Assembly: GCA_011525755.1 (NCBI GenBank)
Contig: WYBS01000037.1
Location: 1 to 37,369 of the forward strand
Length of the DNA stretch: 37,369 bases
Reading direction: 5' to 3'
Source of the DNA: Planctomycetaceae bacterium
Lineage (GTDB): Bacteria; Planctomycetota; PLA2
The translations under genes were made by a program, and so were the position numbers. The notes under the pieces were generated by a model. It was not told the DNA's origin. It saw nothing but the letters and a program-made list of their open reading frames with translations, and did not search any database. Each line of letters opens with the position of its first letter. The first letter of the stretch is position 1. Shown one piece after another: positions 1 to 8,328 of the stretch.

Positions 1-108
1 CGTGAGGATGCCGTCGCGGTTCAGGTCCCACACGGAGAGGACGTTGTCCACCTCGTCGGCGAGCGCGGGCGCCGCGAGCAGCGCGCACAGCCAGATGTTC
101 CGCATCAT
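1..108 (-). CDS. Secreted EF-hand-like protein, N-terminal fragment
   Basis: Only the first 36 codons lie inside the window; the gene runs off the left edge. The start is ATG ATG, and the first ATG overlaps the TGA of the upstream cytochrome gene (ATGA), which points to translational coupling as the last visible gene of that operon. Residues 1-17 form a signal peptide (MMRNIWLCALLAAPALA followed by D). Right after it, DLNRDGILT matches the start of a calcium-binding EF-hand loop (D-x-N-x-D-G-x-I). Such motifs occur in secreted EF-hand and dockerin-like proteins. The remaining domains cannot be seen, so the function is open; an exported calcium-binding partner of the cytochrome is inference from position. 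Confidence 0.6.
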   Translation of the reverse strand, partial: MMRNIWLCALLAAPALADEVDNVLSVWDLNRDGILT

Positions 109-2990
109 CGCACCTCCGCGTGCAGGATCCGCTCGATCTCGGAGCGCGACAGGAGCCGCGCACCGGGGTGGCTCACGTCCTTCAGGGGCTTCCCGTCGAA
201 TCCTACCAGACGATCGAGGGGGAAGGACTCGACGTCGACGCCCGTGGCCCGACCGGCCGCCTCGACGAGGCCCGCCTGCGGCAGCTGCGCGGCCCGCGCG
301 GTGACGTCGACGATCTCGACGTTGCCCGCGCCGCGACCGGCCACGATCGCGAACTGCTTCAGGAAGGGCGCCTGGAAGACGCTCGCGATCCGGACGGCGC
401 GCGGGTCGTCCACGGTGCCGCGCTGGCCGACGACCTGCGGCGTCTCGGGCAGGCCCACGTCGACCTTCCAGAGGACGCCGTTGCTGCTCGCGCCCTGCGT
501 CCCCACGACGTACAGGTACTCCCGCTCCGCGGAGGCGATGTCGCCGCCCGCGCTCCCGATGTCGTAGTTGCTCGCGAACGCGAGCGCGGTCCCGCTGAGC
601 GACCCGCGTATGCCGCGGAAGATCGGCTTCGCGCCCGCCGGGCGGGTGACGTCCACGACGTAGAGCCCAGCCTCGCCGTCCGCGACGAACGCGAGGTTCC
701 TCGCCCGCGTCCGCGCGCGCGACGCGACGTCGGGCCGCGCACCGACGAACTGGACGAGCACGTCGTTCGCCGAGAGCGGCCGGGCGTCGTCGCCGTTGAG
801 ATCGACCGCCGCGACGACCGCGGGCTTCGCCGGGACGCTCAGGTCCACGATCCGGAGGCCCCCGGGCCCGTCCGCGACGTAGGCGACGAGCCCGTCCACG
901 TGCACCGCGCGCGCCTCCGCCGTCTTCGCCTTGCCGACGAGCCGCGGCTTGAAGGGGCCGTCGAGCGCGTAGACGAGGAGCCCCTCCTTCCCGGCGGCGA
1001 CGAAGAGGTGCGACTCGCGCACCTGCACCTTCCGCGCATCGCCCGCGTCGATCTGGCCGCGCCGGCGCGGGTCCTGCGGCGCGGTCACGTCCACGATCTG
1101 CACCGTGCCGTCGCGGCAGGCGACGTACGCCGCCTCCGCGCGCCCGGTGAGCGGGTGGTTCCAGAGCGCCACGTCGCGGGGCTGCGCCGGGAGCGGCAGG
1201 TTCGCCAGCGCCCCGCTCTGCGCGGGCGTCTTCACGTCGAAGCCGCAGACCGTGAGCCCCGCCTCGCCGACGACCACGAAGAGGTCGCGGAAGAGACGGA
1301 AGTTCTCGGATCCCATGCCGAGCACGGAGGGCGCGCCGTGGCATTCGTCGCACCGCCGCGCCGCGGGCTGGATGGTGTGCGTCTGGTGGTGGATGAGCGT
1401 CATCCCCGAGAGGCCGGCCACCGTCACCGGCAGCTCCTCGCGGAGGACCGCCTTCCCCTCGACGTCGCGGTAGGTGCCCGCCGTGGAGAACCCGACCATG
1501 TAGGGCGCGATCCGCCCGTGCGAGTCCACGCCGAGGTAGTGGTTCCGGAACGTGCTGAAGATCTTCTCCTGCGTCGTGACCCGCCCCGGCGTCCGCTTCC
1601 CCGCGAGGATGTCGAGCTGGGTGAACTGGTCGTTCCGGTCGAAGTGGAAGCCGAAGAAGTTCACGCTCCAGGCGCTGTGGCAGGCGTAGCACGCGAGCCG
1701 GCCGTGCGTCACCGGGTCCATCGCCTTCGCCGCGCGCGGGTTGTGGCTCGCGTGGCGCGGGTTGAGCACGTCGACGACCTGCTTCACGACGTGCTCCTTG
1801 CCGCTGACGCGCCCGGTGAGGATCGCGACGTCGCCCATCCACCGCAGGTGGTCGAGCGTCTCGCCGCGCTCCGTCTGGAACGTCGCCTTCGCGCGGAACG
1901 TGCCGTGGCAGCTCTCGCAGCGGATCGCGACGGCGTGCTCCATGAAGCCGTAGACGTTCCCGTCCCCCATCACGTCGCCCGAGCGGTGGCAGTCGATGCA
2001 GTGCATCCCGCGCTCGTGGTGGACGTCCGGCGGGCACACCGAGGGGTCGTTGAGGAAGAAGCGCCCCTTGTCGAGCTGCTTCGTGGTCCCGGGCACGTCG
2101 GGGCCGCCGGGGACGCCCGGCGGGAGCTGCGCGAGCCCGCGGAAGCTCATCCCGATCGAGGCGTCGAGCGCGTGGCAGCGCCCGCACACCTCGCTCGGGA
2201 TCCGGTCCGTGAGCCGGTGCTGCAGCGGGTGTCCGGGCTCCAGCTTATCGACGGTCGGGTCGCCGCTCTTCGAGAGGCCGTCGTGCGCGTAGACGATGTG
2301 GCACGCGCCGCACCCCTCGCTCCGGTACCAGCCGTCCTGTCCGAGCCGGCCGCGCAGGCCGACGCCGCGGGAGTAGAGGTGGCACTGCATGCACGACTTC
2401 CGCGGCAGGTCGCTGAAGTGGTCGCCGATGCCCGCGTCCGGCGGGATGGAGGGAGGGGGGATCGGGGGGAGGGAGCGGAGGCCGTGCTCGGGCACCTGCC
2501 CGTCGTCGTCCGAGACGGCGAAGATCCCGTAGCGCGCCTCCTTCGCGCGCGTGACGCCGTTCTCGTAGAGGCCGTCCGAGAGGTGCCCCGCCGTGGTGCC
2601 GTGGAGCGACTTCTCGACGTTGACGCACGCGTCCATGTGGCAGCGGCCGCACGCCTCCCGCGCGACGCGCATGTCGGAGGGGTTCACGAAGCGCCGGTAA
2701 GGGAGGTCGTACTGGAGCGGGAGCGTCGTCTCGTCGTTGGGCGAGGGTCGCGTCGCCTTGACGTGCGCGCGCTCCTTCTCCATCGAGTCGCCGTCACCGC
2801 CGTGGCAGTCCGTGCAGGAGAGCGCCTCCCACGGGTGCATCTCCTCGATGCCGTCGTGGCAGTTGATGCAGCCCGGGTTCGCCTTCTTCGGGCGCGGCGC
2901 GCCCCCCCCCGCGCCCCCCCCCATCTCGTCCCCGGCCAGGGCCGCGAGCCCGGGGAGGAGAAGGAGCGTACCCGCGGCGATCCAGCGCAC
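105..2990 (-). CDS. Ten-heme cytochrome c fused to C-terminal LVIVD-repeat beta-propeller
   Basis: A 961-aa exported protein. I place the start at GTG 2990, just downstream of the preceding stop, because it gives a clean signal peptide (MRWIAAGTLLLLPGLAALAG); the upstream part of the same open frame is antisense-like shadow over the preceding gene. Ten CxxCH heme c sites are visible (first C41-H45, then CTDCH, CGRCH, CMQCH, CGACH, CGRCH, CIDCH, CESCH, CYACH, CDECH), all within about residues 41-550. From about 570 to 960 there are repeats such as VQIVDVTAPQDP, LRIVDLSVPAKP and LYVVDVTRPAG, typical of LVIVD-type surface beta-propellers. The protein is presumably extracytoplasmic and moves electrons, with the propeller docking a partner or the cell surface; the substrate is unknown. 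Two runs of nine G encode GGGAGGG right after the signal peptide. Confidence 0.85.
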   Translation of the reverse strand: MRWIAAGTLLLLPGLAALAGDEMGGGAGGGAPRPKKANPGCINCHDGIEEMHPWEALSCTDCHGGDGDSMEKERAHVKATRPSPNDETTLPLQYDLPYRRFVNPSDMRVAREACGRCHMDACVNVEKSLHGTTAGHLSDGLYENGVTRAKEARYGIFAVSDDDGQVPEHGLRSLPPIPPPSIPPDAGIGDHFSDLPRKSCMQCHLYSRGVGLRGRLGQDGWYRSEGCGACHIVYAHDGLSKSGDPTVDKLEPGHPLQHRLTDRIPSEVCGRCHALDASIGMSFRGLAQLPPGVPGGPDVPGTTKQLDKGRFFLNDPSVCPPDVHHERGMHCIDCHRSGDVMGDGNVYGFMEHAVAIRCESCHGTFRAKATFQTERGETLDHLRWMGDVAILTGRVSGKEHVVKQVVDVLNPRHASHNPRAAKAMDPVTHGRLACYACHSAWSVNFFGFHFDRNDQFTQLDILAGKRTPGRVTTQEKIFSTFRNHYLGVDSHGRIAPYMVGFSTAGTYRDVEGKAVLREELPVTVAGLSGMTLIHHQTHTIQPAARRCDECHGAPSVLGMGSENFRLFRDLFVVVGEAGLTVCGFDVKTPAQSGALANLPLPAQPRDVALWNHPLTGRAEAAYVACRDGTVQIVDVTAPQDPRRRGQIDAGDARKVQVRESHLFVAAGKEGLLVYALDGPFKPRLVGKAKTAEARAVHVDGLVAYVADGPGGLRIVDLSVPAKPAVVAAVDLNGDDARPLSANDVLVQFVGARPDVASRARTRARNLAFVADGEAGLYVVDVTRPAGAKPIFRGIRGSLSGTALAFASNYDIGSAGGDIASAEREYLYVVGTQGASSNGVLWKVDVGLPETPQVVGQRGTVDDPRAVRIASVFQAPFLKQFAIVAGRGAGNVEIVDVTARAAQLPQAGLVEAAGRATGVDVESFPLDRLVGFDGKPLKDVSHPGARLLSRSEIERILHAEVR

Positions 2991-2998
2991 GGGCCGCC

Positions 2999-4144
2999 CT
3001 ACCGGGCGAAGATCTCGCGCATCGGCTTCCCGTTCGCGAACTCCGCCTTCACCCCGAGCAGCTCGCACGCGGTCGGGCAGACGTCGATCGACTGGAGGCC
3101 CGCGCTGACCGTCTTCCCCTTCTTGAAGTCGGGGCCCGCGCCGACCATCGCCACCTTGAGGAGCTCGGGCGAGCTGTCGCCGTGGTCGAGGCCGTTCCTC
3201 TGGTTGAGGTTCCGGTCGCGGCCGAACTCGGGGAGGACCATCAGCGTCGTCGAGTCGCGCAGCTCCGGATCGGCCTGGATCGAGTCCCACAGGCGGCCGA
3301 GCTGCTCGTCCGCGCGGCGGATGACCTCGACGTAGCCGTTGTAGCTGCCGTGCGCGATGTCCGCGTTCTGGAGCACGACCCCCATGAGGGTCGGCTTGAA
3401 GAGGCGCAGCACGCTCACCGCGACGGAGAGGGCCCGCGCGTCGCCGGCGCCGGGGCCGGTGATCTGAGTCGTCTTGCCGGAGATCTCCTCGAGCAGGTAG
3501 CGCTGGAGGCGCGCGAGCGTCTCGGGGTCGTTCAGCCCCGCGGCGCCCGCGGGCGGCGGCGCCATCGCCGACCGGAGCTTCGCCATCGCCTCCTCCTCGG
3601 CCTCGCCGGGGAGCGACGGCTTGCCGTAGGACTGGAGCACGTTCCGGAACTCCTGGTTGAAGAGGCCGTCGGCGTCGATCAGGTTCGCGCCGTACGCCTC
3701 GCCGTAGTCCTTGTGGAGGGAGTAGACGAGGTTCCGCTGCTGCGCGCCGCCGGCGGTCGAGAGCCAGACCGCGTTCGCGGGGAGCTCCTTCCCCTTGCGC
3801 GCGTACTCGAAGACCGTCGGGTTCTGGCCCCGCTCGTTCTCGCGGATCCCGAGGTACTCGCGGTTCCCGGTGAAGATCGACATCGTGGCGCCGAAGTGGC
3901 CGTTGTTCATGACGCCCACGTTCGGGCAGACGACGCCCTGCTCCGCGATCCGCATGAGGTTCGGGACGTTCCCGGGCGTCTCGATCGTCTCGCGGCTGCG
4001 GACGCCGCCGGCGAACGCCACCATCACGACCCGCTTCGTCTTCCACTCCTTCTTCGCGAAGGCGAGGCTCTGGAAGAAGGGGAGGGAGAGGATGGCGACG
4101 CCCGAGCCCTTCAGGAAGCCGCGGCGGGTCAGGTCTTCACACAT
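2999..4144 (-). CDS. Tat-exported alkaline phosphatase superfamily (DUF1501/sulfatase-like) protein
   Basis: 381 aa. ATG 4144 is chosen over ATG 4165 because GGAGGATCCC directly precedes it and it starts a twin-arginine signal (MCEDLTRRGFLKGSG, then a hydrophobic stretch to about residue 30). The body resembles the alkaline-phosphatase/sulfatase fold: VVMVAFAGGVRS near the N-terminus, PNLMRIAEQG, MSIFTGNRE, then ADEQLGRLWDSI and PEFGRDRNLNQRNGLDHGD near the C-terminus, which mirror the metal-binding E-F-G-R...DHG segment of DUF1501 proteins. I cannot point with confidence to a nucleophilic Ser/Thr after Asp, so it may be a non-hydrolytic relative. It lies 8 bp upstream of the ten-heme cytochrome gene and downstream of the one-heme gene. 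DUF1501 proteins are commonly paired with PSCyt1/DUF1549 proteins in Planctomycetes. Confidence 0.72.
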   Translation of the reverse strand: MCEDLTRRGFLKGSGVAILSLPFFQSLAFAKKEWKTKRVVMVAFAGGVRSRETIETPGNVPNLMRIAEQGVVCPNVGVMNNGHFGATMSIFTGNREYLGIRENERGQNPTVFEYARKGKELPANAVWLSTAGGAQQRNLVYSLHKDYGEAYGANLIDADGLFNQEFRNVLQSYGKPSLPGEAEEEAMAKLRSAMAPPPAGAAGLNDPETLARLQRYLLEEISGKTTQITGPGAGDARALSVAVSVLRLFKPTLMGVVLQNADIAHGSYNGYVEVIRRADEQLGRLWDSIQADPELRDSTTLMVLPEFGRDRNLNQRNGLDHGDSSPELLKVAMVGAGPDFKKGKTVSAGLQSIDVCPTACELLGVKAEFANGKPMREIFAR

Positions 4145-4219
4145 GGGATCCTCCGGAAGGAGCATACGCGACCAGCCCGGGAAGGCAACGGGGGGTCGGG
4201 AGGGGGGGTCGCATCGCTC

Positions 4220-5977
4220 CTAGTAGCTCTGGTATTCGGGGCTCGAGATCAGCGTCAAGAGGACGAGACGCGGGTTCACGCCGGGGTCGTTCTTCAGGGC
4301 GTCCACGAAGGCCCCCCGCTCGGCCGCCGTCGCGGGACGCGCCAGCAGCCGCACGAACTGCTCGTCGACGAAGCGCGGGGCGTCCACCGCGGAGGCGGGG
4401 AGCCGCGCCTCGGCCGACTCGAGGAGCACGCGCCCCATGACGAGACGGATCGGCGTCGGGTCCGCGAGGCTCAGGAAGGCGTTCCGGACGTTCCTGAGCT
4501 CGTCGTACGCGGGGAGCCGGTCGAGCGTGTCGAGGAAGAGCGCGCGGACGTAGGGGATCTCCGCCTTCGGCCGCGGCTTTCCCACGCCGTCGACGTAGGC
4601 GGGGGCGAGGAGCCACTCCTCGAGGAGCGGAACGAAGCCCTCGGGCCTTGTCGCGCACGCCGCCGCCCACCCGTCGAGCCGCTTCGGGTCGATGTCGGTG
4701 CCGTGGAGGTCCTTCCACGTGCGCCGCAGGAGCTGGCGGTGCATGTCGAGCTGGGCGAAGACGATGCGCACGAGGTCGGCCTGCGAGTCGCCCTCTTCCT
4801 TGAACACCTTCGCCTTGTAGCCGTCGTACATCTTCTTCCCGGCCTCGAGCGTCGGGATGTTCCTCCGGTCCTGCACGGTCATCCCGAGGCACTGCTCGAG
4901 GACGACGGTCACGAACGTGTCGTTGCCGGGATTCCGGGCGTTGAAGTACTGGCTCCGGACGATCTCCTCCACCGCGCGCGGCACGGTGACCTCCCCCTTC
5001 GCGAGCCTCCCCGGGAGCGCGGTGAGAGGCCCCTCCTTCGGGCGGAAGCTGTCGAGCAGGAGGAAGTAGTAGAGCTGGCCCTCGAACCACGCCGTCCACG
5101 TCTCCTCATCCTTGAGGAAGGCGCGCACCATCTCGGCGTGTGGCCTGTCGTACCACTCCGCGACCTCCTCGAGGCGCGGGCTCCTCCACTTGAGGTCGAG
5201 GAAGAGGCGCCGGATCAGGCGCAGGCGCTTCGGATCGAGCGCGCGATCGGTGAAGCTCTGCTTCATCGACGGCGTGCCCGCCGACGTCCGGGTTTCGGGC
5301 GCGCGCGCGCTGACGGCGACGAACGCGGGCAGGCTCCAGAGCGCGCCGTCGGTCACGCGCAGCTCGACGCGGTACGCGCCCGGGAGGTCGGGCACGAGAC
5401 GGGCGGCCTGCGCGTCCGCGCCCTCGAGCTTCGCGCGGCTCCCGGGGGGCCGGTCCACGACCTGCCAGCGGTAGCCGAGCTTCCCGCCGTCGGGGTCGGC
5501 GGAGAGCGCGCCGTCGAGCGCGACCTCCTTGCCGGTCTCCGCGTCGCGGCGCGGCTCCACGATCGCCTCGGGCGGCCGGTTCTCGAGCGTCGCCCCCATC
5601 GCGAAGTGCAGGAGCGTCTCGAAGTCCGGCGCGCTCCTGGAGGCGTAGACCGCGCCTGCCGGGTGCCCCTCGCCGAGCGCGCGCAGCAGGAGCCTGCTCC
5701 TCGCCGGGTCGTGCGGCTCGAGCTGTGCGAGCGCCGAGCGGAAGTTGCGGATCACCGCCTCGGAGTCGGGCTTCTCGCCGAGCGGCTCGAGCAGGAACTT
5801 CCCGCCGGCGCCCTGCGGGTCGCTATGGCAGCCGGAGCAGCGCGCCTGGAGGTCGGGCGCGACCTTTCTCGTGAAGAAGAGGAGATCCGGGGCGGCGGGG
5901 GCATCCGGCCCCGGAGCCGCCGCCATCGCGGCGACCGCCAACGAAAACCCGAGGAAACTACCGAGAAGACCGCGCAA
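4220..5977 (-). CDS. Exported one-heme protein with DUF1549-like region (PSCyt1-like)
   Basis: 585 aa. There is no ATG before the hydrophobic segment; TTG 5977 gives a good signal peptide (MRGLLGSFLGFSLAVAAMAA). A single heme site C47-S-G-C50-H51 sits in KVAPDLQARCSGCHSDP, as in planctomycete cytochrome C (PSCyt1) domains. Residues about 150-250 look like a PKD/Ig-type beta domain (LDGALSADPDGGKLGYRWQV, then YRVELRVTDG). The rest resembles DUF1549 (LIRRLFLDLKWRSPRLEEV, compare the family's R-x-Y-L-D-L-T-G-L-P-P-T) and ends with RPATAAERGAFV...SSPEYQSY, as in the C-termini of DUF1549/DUF1800 relatives. First gene of the minus-strand operon leading to the phosphatase-like protein and the ten-heme cytochrome. 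An exported redox or scaffold role is inferred; the start codon is uncertain. Confidence 0.68.
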   Translation of the reverse strand: MRGLLGSFLGFSLAVAAMAAAPGPDAPAAPDLLFFTRKVAPDLQARCSGCHSDPQGAGGKFLLEPLGEKPDSEAVIRNFRSALAQLEPHDPARSRLLLRALGEGHPAGAVYASRSAPDFETLLHFAMGATLENRPPEAIVEPRRDAETGKEVALDGALSADPDGGKLGYRWQVVDRPPGSRAKLEGADAQAARLVPDLPGAYRVELRVTDGALWSLPAFVAVSARAPETRTSAGTPSMKQSFTDRALDPKRLRLIRRLFLDLKWRSPRLEEVAEWYDRPHAEMVRAFLKDEETWTAWFEGQLYYFLLLDSFRPKEGPLTALPGRLAKGEVTVPRAVEEIVRSQYFNARNPGNDTFVTVVLEQCLGMTVQDRRNIPTLEAGKKMYDGYKAKVFKEEGDSQADLVRIVFAQLDMHRQLLRRTWKDLHGTDIDPKRLDGWAAACATRPEGFVPLLEEWLLAPAYVDGVGKPRPKAEIPYVRALFLDTLDRLPAYDELRNVRNAFLSLADPTPIRLVMGRVLLESAEARLPASAVDAPRFVDEQFVRLLARPATAAERGAFVDALKNDPGVNPRLVLLTLISSPEYQSY

Positions 5978-6116
5978 TCGACGCCCCGAAGCTTGACCTA
6001 TTCTAACGCAAGCGGGGCCGGCAAGTTGTGCATCCGGCAATCCGGCTCCCAAGTCAAGCGGGGGAATCCGGCGACGATCCACGAGCGTCGGAGCCGGGCT
6101 TAGACTGGGAGGTGCC
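5978..6116. promoter_or_regulatory. Divergent intergenic region with candidate promoters
   Basis: 139 bp between the minus-strand cytochrome operon and the plus gene at 6117. On the minus strand TAGAAT at 6005-6000 is a good -10 candidate that would give a leader of about 16 nt before TTG 5977; TTGACT further upstream (about 6058-6053) is too far away to pair with it. On the plus strand TAGACT at 6101-6106 could be a -10, with a predicted +1 four bases before GTG 6117, but a Shine-Dalgarno-like GGGAGG lies at 6107-6112, so the true promoter may be further upstream. Confidence 0.35.
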
Positions 6117-7463
6117 GTGCGCACGATGGCCGGCGCCCTGTGGCTGCTCCTCGCCACGTCCGGGGCCGCCGCCGACGAGCCGATCGACGGCTGGCTTCCC
6201 GAGGGGACCCTTTTCTGCCTGTCGGTCGAGGACCCGCCGCGCACCGCGGCCCGGCTCGTCGAGGGCCGCTACGCGGAGCTGCGCGGCGACCCCGCGGCGC
6301 AGCGGATCGCGATCGAGGCGAAGGCGCTGCTCGCGCGGGCGCGCGAGGCGAGCCACGAGAAGGGCGAAGTCTGGCTCGGGGCGTTCTGGAACCTCGCGCG
6401 CGGGCCGATCCTGCTCGCGGTCGTGCGCGCGGGCGGCCGCGAAGTGCCGCTCGTGGTGATGGAGACAGGCGACGCGGAGGCGTTCCCGCGCCACCTCGCC
6501 CGCCTCGCCGACGCGGGCGTGCTCGGCCCCGGAACCCGGCGCGACCATCGCGGGGAGACGATCCGCTCGCGCCAGGGCGGGGAGGCGTCGGGCGCCGTGT
6601 ACTGGACCGCGCAGGGCGGCGTCGTCGCGTTCTCGTGGCGCCCGGAGGCCGTCGAGGAGCTGATCGACCACCGGCGCGCCGGCGGCCCCGGTCTCGCGCC
6701 GCGGCTCGGGGCGCTCCGCGCGAAGCTCCGGGGCGACGCGGACGTCCTGCTGTGGCTCCCGCGCGAGGCGCTCGCGGAGCTGGAGCGGCGGAACGAGGAC
6801 CTCGCGGAGCTCGCGCTGCCCGCGGACGCGAGCCTCGGCATGACGATCGCGCTCGACGCCGACGCGGTCGACGTGCGCGCGTTCCTCTTCGCGCCGCGGC
6901 CGCGCAAGGGCGTGCTCGCGTTCCTCGACGAGCCGAACGGCGAGGTCTCGCCCCCTCCGTTCGTCGCGCGGGGCACCTTCGTGGCGGCGCGGCTCGACCT
7001 CGCGCGGGTGCTCGCGCTCGCGGGCGTCGGCGGCGACGAGACGCCTCTCGTGAAGCCGTTCGTGCGCGCGCTCGGCGACCGGTTCGCGCTCGCGCGCGTC
7101 GGCGGCGACGAGGTCTTCCTCGCCGAGGTCGCGAACGAGGCGAGGATGCGTCGCGTGCTCTCCGCGCTTCCCGACGCGGGCGGCGGGGTGCGAGAGGGGC
7201 CGGACGGCGCCGTGGCGATGCGCGACGGATGGCTCATCGCGGCCGAGCGGCCGAGGGCCGTGTTCCGGCTGCTCGCGGAGCCTTCGCGGCCGCCGCCCGC
7301 CGCGTCCTCCCCGCTGCCGCGCGACCGGATCCTCTCCTGGCGCCTGGCCCCCGGACCCCCCCTCGATTGGGACGACCCGATGCGCCTCTTCGCGGCGCAG
7401 GAGGGAGCGCTCGTGAACGACCCGGACGGGTTCCTCCTGGTCCACCGCGTCGCCCTGCGGTAG
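6117..7463 (+). CDS. Secreted protein of unknown function (DUF3352-like layout)
   Basis: 448 aa. GTG 6117 is preferred because GGGAGG lies 4 nt upstream; ATG 6126 is too far from it. A signal peptide is clear (MRTMAGALWLLLATSGAAAD). The rest is an alpha/beta protein without a catalytic motif I recognise: DGWLPEGTLFCLSVEDPPR at the start, then two halves with the same logic (value per residue block, YWTAQGGVVAFSWRPEAVEELI and VAMRDGWLIAAERPRAVFRLL). This layout recalls DUF3352-type exported proteins that open with '..P..t...l.v.d...' and carry repeated 'v..g...v.a......l..l' units. That is resemblance only. The gene converges with the next minus gene with no gap: its stop ends at 7463 and the other stop begins at 7464. 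Confidence 0.7.
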   Translation: MRTMAGALWLLLATSGAAADEPIDGWLPEGTLFCLSVEDPPRTAARLVEGRYAELRGDPAAQRIAIEAKALLARAREASHEKGEVWLGAFWNLARGPILLAVVRAGGREVPLVVMETGDAEAFPRHLARLADAGVLGPGTRRDHRGETIRSRQGGEASGAVYWTAQGGVVAFSWRPEAVEELIDHRRAGGPGLAPRLGALRAKLRGDADVLLWLPREALAELERRNEDLAELALPADASLGMTIALDADAVDVRAFLFAPRPRKGVLAFLDEPNGEVSPPPFVARGTFVAARLDLARVLALAGVGGDETPLVKPFVRALGDRFALARVGGDEVFLAEVANEARMRRVLSALPDAGGGVREGPDGAVAMRDGWLIAAERPRAVFRLLAEPSRPPPAASSPLPRDRILSWRLAPGPPLDWDDPMRLFAAQEGALVNDPDGFLLVHRVALR

Positions 7464-7778
7464 TCACAGCACGGCGGCCAGGTTCTCGATCGCGATGCGG
7501 CGCAGCTTCAGGTAGCGGTTCTCGTCCTCGAGGCGCGCGCGGAGCCCTTCCACGACGCGCTCGCCGTCTGCGCCGAGCGTCGCGCGGAAGTGGTTCGGCC
7601 AGTGGTGCTGCCACGCGCGGAGCCACGCGAGCAGCGGGACGACGTCGAGGTCGGGCGATGCAATGACCTCGCGGACGGCCATGCGGACGCGCGCGGCATC
7701 GAACGGACCGCGCGGCGCGGGTCGGATGGCGCCGTCCGGAAGGCCGAGGTCCATGAGCAGTTCCCACGCGCCTGCCAC
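7464..7778 (-). CDS. Small soluble protein of unknown function
   Basis: 104 aa from GTG 7778 (an ATG at 7754 would shorten it by 8 aa). GTG 7778 is favoured because a TAGAAT -10 hexamer at 7790-7785 predicts transcription starting exactly at that G. The protein has no signal peptide or membrane segment. It is Trp- and Arg-rich (LLAWLRAWQHHWPNHFRATLG) and ends LKLRRIAIENLAAVL. I do not recognise a family. It shares a 19-bp divergent promoter with the nucleotidyltransferase-like gene at 7798, so the two may be co-expressed. A toxin-antitoxin relation is possible, but those pairs are normally co-directional. Confidence 0.55.
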   Translation of the reverse strand: MAGAWELLMDLGLPDGAIRPAPRGPFDAARVRMAVREVIASPDLDVVPLLAWLRAWQHHWPNHFRATLGADGERVVEGLRARLEDENRYLKLRRIAIENLAAVL

Positions 7779-7797
7779 GCCCGTATTCTATCTCCCG
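7779..7797. promoter_or_regulatory. Shared bidirectional promoter with overlapping -10 elements
   Basis: The only 19 bp between two divergent start codons contain TATTCTA at 7784-7790. Read on plus, TATTCT (7784-7789) is a -10 candidate with predicted +1 at 7796, two bases before GTG 7798. Read on minus, TAGAAT (7790-7785) predicts +1 at 7778, the G of the other GTG. Neither gene has room for a leader with a Shine-Dalgarno site, so both would be leaderless or nearly so. Confidence 0.5.
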
Positions 7798-8328
7798 GTG
7801 GACCGGCAGCGGATCGAGCAGGTCGTCATGGCCGTCGCGGATCGGCTCCACGGCGAGTGGCTGCTGGTCGGCGGCTCGCTCGTGGCGCTCTGGATCGACG
7901 GCCGCCGGACGACGGAGGACGTCGATCTCGTGCCCGTGCGGGGTCCGAAGGACGCGCGCCTCGCCCTTCTCGGTCTCGCAGCGGACCTCGGGTTGCCGGT
8001 CGAGGCGCTCAACTCGGCCGCGGACTTCTTCGTCGGGCGCATCAAGGGCTGGGCGGACGAGATCGAGGTGCTGCGCCGGGGCAAGCGCGGAACGGTCTAC
8101 CGGCCGTCGCCTACCCTCTTTCTCCTGCTGAAGGCGCGCCGCCTGTCGGACGCGGATCTTGGCGACTGCCTCGCGCTGCTCGACAAGGCAGCGAAGGAGG
8201 CGCTGCACGTCGATGCGCGACGCGTCCTCGACGCGATGGCGCGCCTGCCCGAGCCGGAAGACAAGGGGGTCCGGGGGCGGCGCGAGGCCTTGCGGAAGCG
8301 CTTGACGGCGCTTCCGCCGGCGGGCTAG
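7798..8328 (+). CDS. DUF6036/AbiEii-like nucleotidyltransferase-fold protein
   Basis: 176 aa from GTG 7798 (an open frame extends further left but overlaps the divergent gene and looks non-coding). The signature is the nucleotidyltransferase start: LLVGGSLVALWIDGRRTTEDVDLVPV, residues about 20-45, with G-G-S and an acidic D-x-D pair as in DUF6036 and AbiEii/MNT-type proteins. The C-terminal half (LLLKARRLSDADLGDCLALL) resembles the helical part of the same families. Such proteins are often found in mobile or defence-like settings, sometimes as nucleotidyltransferase toxins; here no HEPN or AbiEi partner is adjacent. The activity is inferred from motif only. Confidence 0.6.
   Translation: MDRQRIEQVVMAVADRLHGEWLLVGGSLVALWIDGRRTTEDVDLVPVRGPKDARLALLGLAADLGLPVEALNSAADFFVGRIKGWADEIEVLRRGKRGTVYRPSPTLFLLLKARRLSDADLGDCLALLDKAAKEALHVDARRVLDAMARLPEPEDKGVRGRREALRKRLTALPPAG

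Noticed and set aside
120-3335. Very long plus-strand open frame opposite the cytochrome gene
   Set aside because: Arg/Val/Asp-rich composition without domains; a GC-driven antisense shadow, as are several other frames over 900 codons in this window.
2985-4046. Upstream extension of the cytochrome frame to 4046
   Set aside because: This part is antisense-like Arg-rich sequence lying over the Tat-exported protein gene; the true start is GTG 2990.
7464-8328. Toxin-antitoxin call for the divergent 104-aa and nucleotidyltransferase-like genes
   Set aside because: Divergent orientation and no recognisable antitoxin or HEPN motif; left as unknown pair.
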